The notes beneath the pieces were generated by a model. It did no database searches. It was not told the DNA's origin and saw only the letters and a list, made by a program, of their open reading frames with translations. A stretch of DNA of 64,000 nucleotides from Crocodylus rhombifer (taxonomy: Eukaryota > Chordata > Crocodylia > Crocodylidae). Of the stretch, positions 58,976-64,000 are shown piece by piece. Positions within the stretch are counted from its first letter, which is position 1, and each line of letters opens with the position of its first letter. The position numbers and the translations under genes were made by a program. The stretch covers positions 186,001-250,000 of the forward strand of contig JAVSML010000991.1 of assembly GCA_038503035.1 (NCBI GenBank), given 5' to 3'.

Positions 58976-59869
58976 AAAGGTAATTCACCAGGGTAACAGA
59001 AAAATGGTTCTACATGCCAGTGTAACACCTTTCATAATTTGGTCTTCATTTAAATGATTCAGGATACAATGAAAGAATGAATGATTTTTGTAATTACTCT
59101 CATGGAGATTAGAATTACAAATAATAAACACTGTGTACTCTAACATACAATATGATTTTTCCCCTATGCTGCTTTTCTTAACCAATATTAGACACTTGCC
59201 TGGTTTTGAATAGTGTGAAGAATAAATTGTAGCAATCAATGTGATGAATTTAGATCTGAGGAAAGTGCTTCATCAGAGTGGAGTCAAATCCCACCCATTT
59301 ACAATCCACTGGATTATTGTCCTAAATAACCATTAAAAACAAAGTTCTTTGGAAAGGCATTTTCCATTGCCTTCCAATACACCTAAGACAGTGGTAAGGC
59401 ATTCAAAATCTTGGCTACAGTATGTGTACATGCACCCACTTCTGTGTTCTTAAAACTCTATATTAACATTTGTAATAGCATTTGAAAGCAGATGTTAGTA
59501 TGTGTAAACATGCTACTGCTATCACAAATACTAGGTTTTGTGTGTTTACATACTTGTAAGTTACAATTATGCAGGTTAGTTTTTGAAAGTTTTAGAAAAC
59601 AAATGACCCTGAATGTTTATAGGCTCAGCCATACAACCAAGTAATCTTAAAGTGACCATCCTAGACAGACTGGAGTTCCTACATGAGTAACATTAGGTGA
59701 GATGGCTGGGTTCCATGTCTACCAAACTGTGAATAGCAAGCATACTTCAGTTTAATGTAAAAATATATGTTTATCTAATTTCCAGTCCATATTTTCAGTC
59801 TTGGACCTGAGAATCAAATTGGATTCTTTTTACATTGTGCCTCTGCATTGTGCCTCTACAGATTTAATT
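58976..59869. other. Unassigned noncoding stretch
   Basis: Nothing recognised. Confidence 0.4.
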
Positions 59870-60570
59870 GTGATAGGGTGTATGTAGATGAAACGGGGAT
59901 CCTAAATTGAAGTGGGTGGGGTTTTAAAAACACAACTTCAATTTAGGGTGAAGTAAACCCTTGTGTCATGTACACCCATGTCTTACCTGCCTCTCTGGCA
60001 GCAGGAAGGAAAGGGTGAGCTACTAGTGGGTGGAGTTGTCCCTGTGCTGTGGGAGGGTAGGGGGGCTGGTGCTTCCCTTTGTGGTGCCCCTCCCCCCCGA
60101 GGCAGCACCCACCCACAGGCAACTGACTTGGGCAGTCCCAGGGGGCACTATAGCCAAGGAGGGATGGACTAGGTCCCTGTGCAGCTCAGGCAGGCAGGCT
60201 CCAAAGGAAAAAAAATAAAGGATCAGGCTCGCTGTTTTTTTTTTTTCTTTGGTGGAGCCTACCTTCCCAGATTGCTGCCAGGCTGCCTGCACAGGCTGCC
60301 TGTAGAGCCACTGATCGGCACAGAGCCTGGTGCTTCACTCTGCAGCTGTAGGGCAGCAAACTAAAACTCCTCAGAGGTGTTTTAGTTTGCTGTGCCCCAA
60401 AGTTATTTAAGGTGCATTATGCCGCTGAATGTGCTACAGTGGCTGGAATTAATGCACGATAAGCTGCTGATGCAAGCAAACACCAACACCCTTAAAGCAG
60501 TGCAAAAGCATTAACTTGCTCTGAAGTGTCATGCACCCATGCCCCTCCTTTCATTTACACATGCCCATAT
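59870..60570 (+). repeat. Interspersed repeat with internal hairpin (copy 2 of 2)
   Basis: This copy aligns in order and orientation with 26000-26680. It has the hairpin CCTAAATTGAAGT...ACTTCAATTTAGG (59899-59948), CACCCACAGGCAACTG, a poly-T segment, GGTGGAGCCTACCTTCC, and the tail TTTAAGGTGCATTATGCCGC. It lacks coding potential. Confidence 0.7.
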
Positions 60571-60918
60571 TTCTCAGATAGCATTATAGGATAGTGTGAC
60601 TCAGTATGCTAATGGATAATGGCTGCACACCCAGAGATCTCTTTTATGAAGAACTCTTTACAGCAAGGATGGATGTCCATATCTCTATTTCAAATATTTT
60701 TGCAAGAGAGATATGAAGGCAGTGAACAGAGCCAAATGAGTGGGAGAAGACTGCTGAGGACTGAAGCACTTGGAAATAGTATATTAAGCATGGAATGGAG
60801 ACATTTGAGGAAAGAAAAGTGCAACATGCTGAGGAGAGAAGAAATATTAGGAATAACTTGTTAGATAGGGACATCACTTGACAAGTGTGAAAGGAATGTC
60901 ATTCAAGAACAGGCTCTA
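60571..60918. other. Unassigned noncoding stretch
   Basis: Contains an 81-codon plus-strand frame (60619-60864) with no recognisable domain. Confidence 0.3.
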
Positions 60919-61400
60919 CAGTAGGGATGGACAAAATGGTGGCTCTGGCCAGCTGCCAAACTCCATTTCCCAGCAGTGCCTGCCCACATCACTACAGCCA
61001 GTTTCCATGGAGACCCCAGTAGTGGTGGGGCTGTGACAGCTCAGTGGGGCTGTGACAGCTGGTTTCCATGGAGACCAGCCCTAGCAGTGCTGGCAGGGCA
61101 CACGGTTGGGCAGGGAGCTGCTCTGAAGCCAAGGCTGGGATCTTGCAGCAGTGACAGCATGATCCAGAGCTGGGGCAGATTTGCAATCCACTGCCTGCAT
61201 GCTCCTGCCTAGGGTGTGTGGGCAGAGGATCTCAGTTCTTCCCTGGCTCCAGATCACATTGTCACCACCACAAGATCCCAGCCCTGGTCCCAGCCTTTCA
61301 GCACTGCTGGAGCTGGTTTCCATGGAAACACTGCCTTGGGCTATCATGGTCCTGCCATTTCTGGGTTCTTCATGGCAACCAGCTGCATCAACCTCTGGCT
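60919..61400. repeat. GC-rich repeat with recurring GTTTCCATGGAGACC unit, possibly hAT-derived
   Basis: The left part CAGTAGGGATGGACAAAATG resembles hAT termini of the CAGGGATGGGCAAAATGG type. Inside, GTTTCCATGGAGACC or a close variant recurs near 61008, 61052 and 61315. No matching right end was found. Confidence 0.4.
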
Positions 61401-62155
61401 GGCTGACTCACTCCAGGAAATGCTTTTAGTGAAGAGATGCATCTGCTCTGCTGCTTGGAACTATGCATTGCACTGGATGCCCCCAGCAAGAAGTAAAATT
61501 CCCTTCTGAGGAGCAGAACTGGAGAGCCCCTGAACTGCACCTTGAGTGAGGGCCTTGAGTGAAGACCACAGAAAGTCAGGAAAGGTGAGAGACCATCCAA
61601 GGTGTCAAAGTAGAAAGGAGCCTGGGCTCCTCCCTTGCTTTAGAGTCCAGGCCTGGGCTGGCTGTAAGCGACTCTCTCAGATTAAAAACAGACAACCATG
61701 TTGTTGCAAGACATTGACTCTGTCTGTAACTTGCACCAAAACAGACATGGTCTAGCCTTTTACACACTAGGCTTAAATGGCAATTAAATTGAATTAGCCA
61801 TGATTATTCTGAGGCAAAGTGTTAATTCATATAATTCACAGGTACTTAATGTGGAACACTGATCTTGATTTTCTGTAAGGTCTGGATTTGATGGGGCCCA
61901 AAACACCCTGGTGTGAATCAGACTGGTGGTTTTTGTCCTCAGAGACTAAACAATGCTGCAGGGGTGTGAATCACGTACTCCCTGGAGGGCACTCTGTGAC
62001 AGCCTCATCATCTGAAAGGTCTACTTTATTGCCTCATTTATAGATACATGTGGGTATACCATGATACATAAAGCTCCTTGTCTCACAAGTCCTTGTTGCA
62101 ACAGTGCAGAGCAACAGTGATAAAATGCAAACTCAGAGAAGTTTGTATATTACTA
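61401..62155. other. Unassigned noncoding stretch
   Basis: Nothing recognised. Confidence 0.35.
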
Positions 62156-62551
62156 GGCACATCTACACATGCCTTTTTTAAGTGGGCATAGCCTATAATC
62201 ACCAGTTTTAAGGCACCCTAAGGGCATATGTCTACATGTGTGCACCTTTAATACACCTTAAAAATGTCAGTCCAAGGCTATGGTGAGCCTAAGTTTGATA
62301 CCCACATAAAACAGGTATCAAATTTAGGCACAGATAACTAAGTCACATTAACGCATGTATAGAAGCATTAATGCATATTAACGCGATGTGCATCAATGGA
62401 TACACAACTTGTTAATGTGTATTAGTGAGTCTACACATGTACTAATGTGATTTAGCTATTCACACCTAAATTTAATAAGTCTTAATGCACATTAGCACAT
62501 CCACATGTAGAAGCACACTTAAATTACCTAAGTATACATGTAGACATGCCC
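62156..62551. repeat. Inverted-repeat element rich in TAATGCRCATTA motifs
   Basis: The left edge GGCACATCTACACATGCC and, complementing the right edge, GGGCATGTCTACATGTATAC form an imperfect inverted repeat. The interior is crowded with TCTACACATG and TTAATGCATATTAACGCG-like motifs, many self-complementary. It is probably a non-autonomous element, but no target duplication was seen. Confidence 0.5.
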
Positions 62552-63180
62552 ACTGCATTTATATATTATGGTAGATCCGTAAGGCTGCACCAGAAGGCAG
62601 CATTTTGGTTAAATACAGGAGCATCAAATTTGCAAACTAATTTGGATCAAAACCTATTTGGAAAATCAAATTGTTCCATTAATTAATCATGTTAAATGAA
62701 TATACTCCAATGCCACACTTCAATAAAAGTTTGGTAACAGATTCACCTTTTTCAGAATATTAATTAGTAGTATTATTATTTATTCATTTTCCCTTAATTA
62801 TTAAATAAGTACTCTTCCTTTTATTTATCAGTGCTCTCTCTTGTACCATACACTGTGCAAGTTGACATGTCATGCATTTGGATAATTAAATGGTTTGGAT
62901 AAACAGTATTCAGATAACTGACACTGTACTCTAATTAAAGTGAGAGGTCCAGTGATTAAGTAAAATCAGGACAGTATTTCAATATTCACCTTTTCCATAA
63001 GAGATTGCAAATACTTTTCCTGGCAAGATCAGGTTGGAAATATGAGTAATAAATACAGAAATATTCTTGTGCTCAGGATTAAATCAATCAAAATTTAATG
63101 CACTCATTGTTTATAATTAAAGGGAGGCACAACAGATTGCCTGGTTCTTTTTTTTTTTTTTTTAATTATTCTAAACTTCC
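62552..63180. other. Unassigned AT-rich stretch
   Basis: AT-rich with a poly-T run near 63148. Nothing else recognised. Confidence 0.35.
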
Positions 63181-63905
63181 TACGTATTGGCTGTATCTTT
63201 TATTAGACCAACTAGATAGTTGCAAAAAAAAAATCTTTACTTCCAAGCTTTCAGGCACTCACACCTTTCCTCAGGCATAGGAGAGTGCAAAGATTGTAAA
63301 ATTTCTCCCAAGTAGAAATGAAAACATCTTTCTCAGGAGAGCTGAAAGGTGGTATAAGATCTCCTGGCTGGAAAAGTTCATTTTATGCAAATTAGGCTCA
63401 GATAAAAGTTAGAGGAATCTATTTATCTCAAAGTTGTCTGATGGCAAGCAAGACATTGAATTATGCTTCTTTCTTCTTATGATGTTTCGAATTTCACAGG
63501 AGGAGGAGTGATGGAAAGCTCTCCTGGGCAAGGGATTTCTCTTGCTTTGAGGTTGCCTCGTAAGCATGCAAATTTGACTCCAGACAAAAGGCTGGAGCAG
63601 GGGTGTCAGCTTTCAGGTTTCAAGGTGCTGAATTTTGCTTCCTTCTTGTAAAAGCATTAAGTTTTCATTTCAAAATGGTTAATTTTGCTATCTTCCATGT
63701 TTTATTATAATAATATAAATAATACAATATATTATAATGCATATTATTATAATACACATCATAATAAATATTATACTTATATAATAAATATAATAATAAT
63801 TATTATAAATATTATATGTATGAAATAAAAAAAGATATCATTTCTACCAAGAGTTTTGATTGCTTTTGCCTGTAGATCAACACAGATACAACCTGTATCT
63901 CTGCG
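63181..63905 (+). repeat. Dispersed repeat (copy 2 of 2) interrupted by an AT-rich tract
   Basis: TATCTTTTATTAGACCAACT, CAAGCTTTCAGGCACTCAC and AAGATTGTAAAATTTCTCC match the order seen at 49505. The phrase GATCAACACAGATACAACCT at about 63878 may be its far end, which would make the AT-rich run at 63690-63830 internal. Confidence 0.5.
63695..63825. repeat. (TAATAA/TATAAT)n AT-rich low-complexity tract
   Basis: About 130 bases made almost only of A and T, in variants of TATAATAA. Confidence 0.9.
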
Positions 63906-64000
63906 CCATGCTTATTATTTTGATTTACTGAGAGAGAGAACTAAGTTTTAATAGTATAAGAAACTTGCACACAAATACCATATCTACACTGAAATCTAAG

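Noticed and set aside
62156..62551. CRISPR-like array of short repeats
   Set aside because: The motifs are irregularly spaced, imperfect and in both orientations, in a vertebrate context.

Overview
The window looks like vertebrate nuclear DNA from a reptile, most likely a crocodilian, with a turtle or other archosaur as the alternative. The evidence is several CR1 LINE copies whose 3' ends carry the CR1-type repeat around ATCATAGAATCATAG, a second endonuclease/reverse-transcriptase LINE family, many hAT and pogo/Tigger-like DNA transposons, a Ty3/gypsy remnant and solo LTRs. The assignment is an inference from repeat content. I found no exon, rRNA, tRNA gene or CRISPR array that I can defend. 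The window reads as intergenic or deep intronic DNA, and nearly every long open frame lies inside a repeat.

Layout. 1-1112: unassigned. 1113-2500: antisense CR1. 2576-3656: Tigger-like transposon with GC-rich cargo. 4626-~5545: hAT remnant with a decayed BED-finger transposase. ~7130-~9000: Ty3/gypsy pol remnant with integrase upstream of reverse transcriptase (Gmr1-like order). 10145-13212: 3.1-kb hAT element with a second BED-finger relic. 13.2-18.9 kb: mostly unassigned, with simple repeats. 18948-19774: LTR-like element. 20814-21991: hAT-like element containing a GT-rich minisatellite. 24672-25860: antisense CR1, followed by a repeat with a near-perfect hairpin that recurs at 59.9-60.57 kb. 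28129-28502: TTAA-flanked MITE. 29109-29677: solo LTR with target-site duplication CTAG. 30376-31921: foldback hAT with an exact 8-bp duplication. 33360-33835 and 56498-56962: two short Tigger-like MITEs. 35278-35528: sense CR1 3' end.

38000-42700 holds an antisense endonuclease/RT LINE split by an LTR-like insertion. 43690-46700 holds a CR1 that looks like a twin-priming 5' inversion: an antisense 3' end abuts a sense 5'UTR, ORF1 and endonuclease segment. 52000-55110 holds a second, sense copy of the same LINE family as at 38-42 kb, split by a 1.94-kb LTR element with target-site duplication CCAG. 57427-58975 is another antisense CR1. 58.98-64 kb is mostly unassigned, with inverted-repeat elements and AT-rich tracts.

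No genes act together here. The value of the window is as a record of nested mobile elements. The strongest points are the foldback hAT with mirror-image tandem arrays, the twin-primed CR1 with a duplicated 5'UTR unit, the Gmr1-like domain order, and the LTR nested in a LINE whose removal restores the LINE frame.
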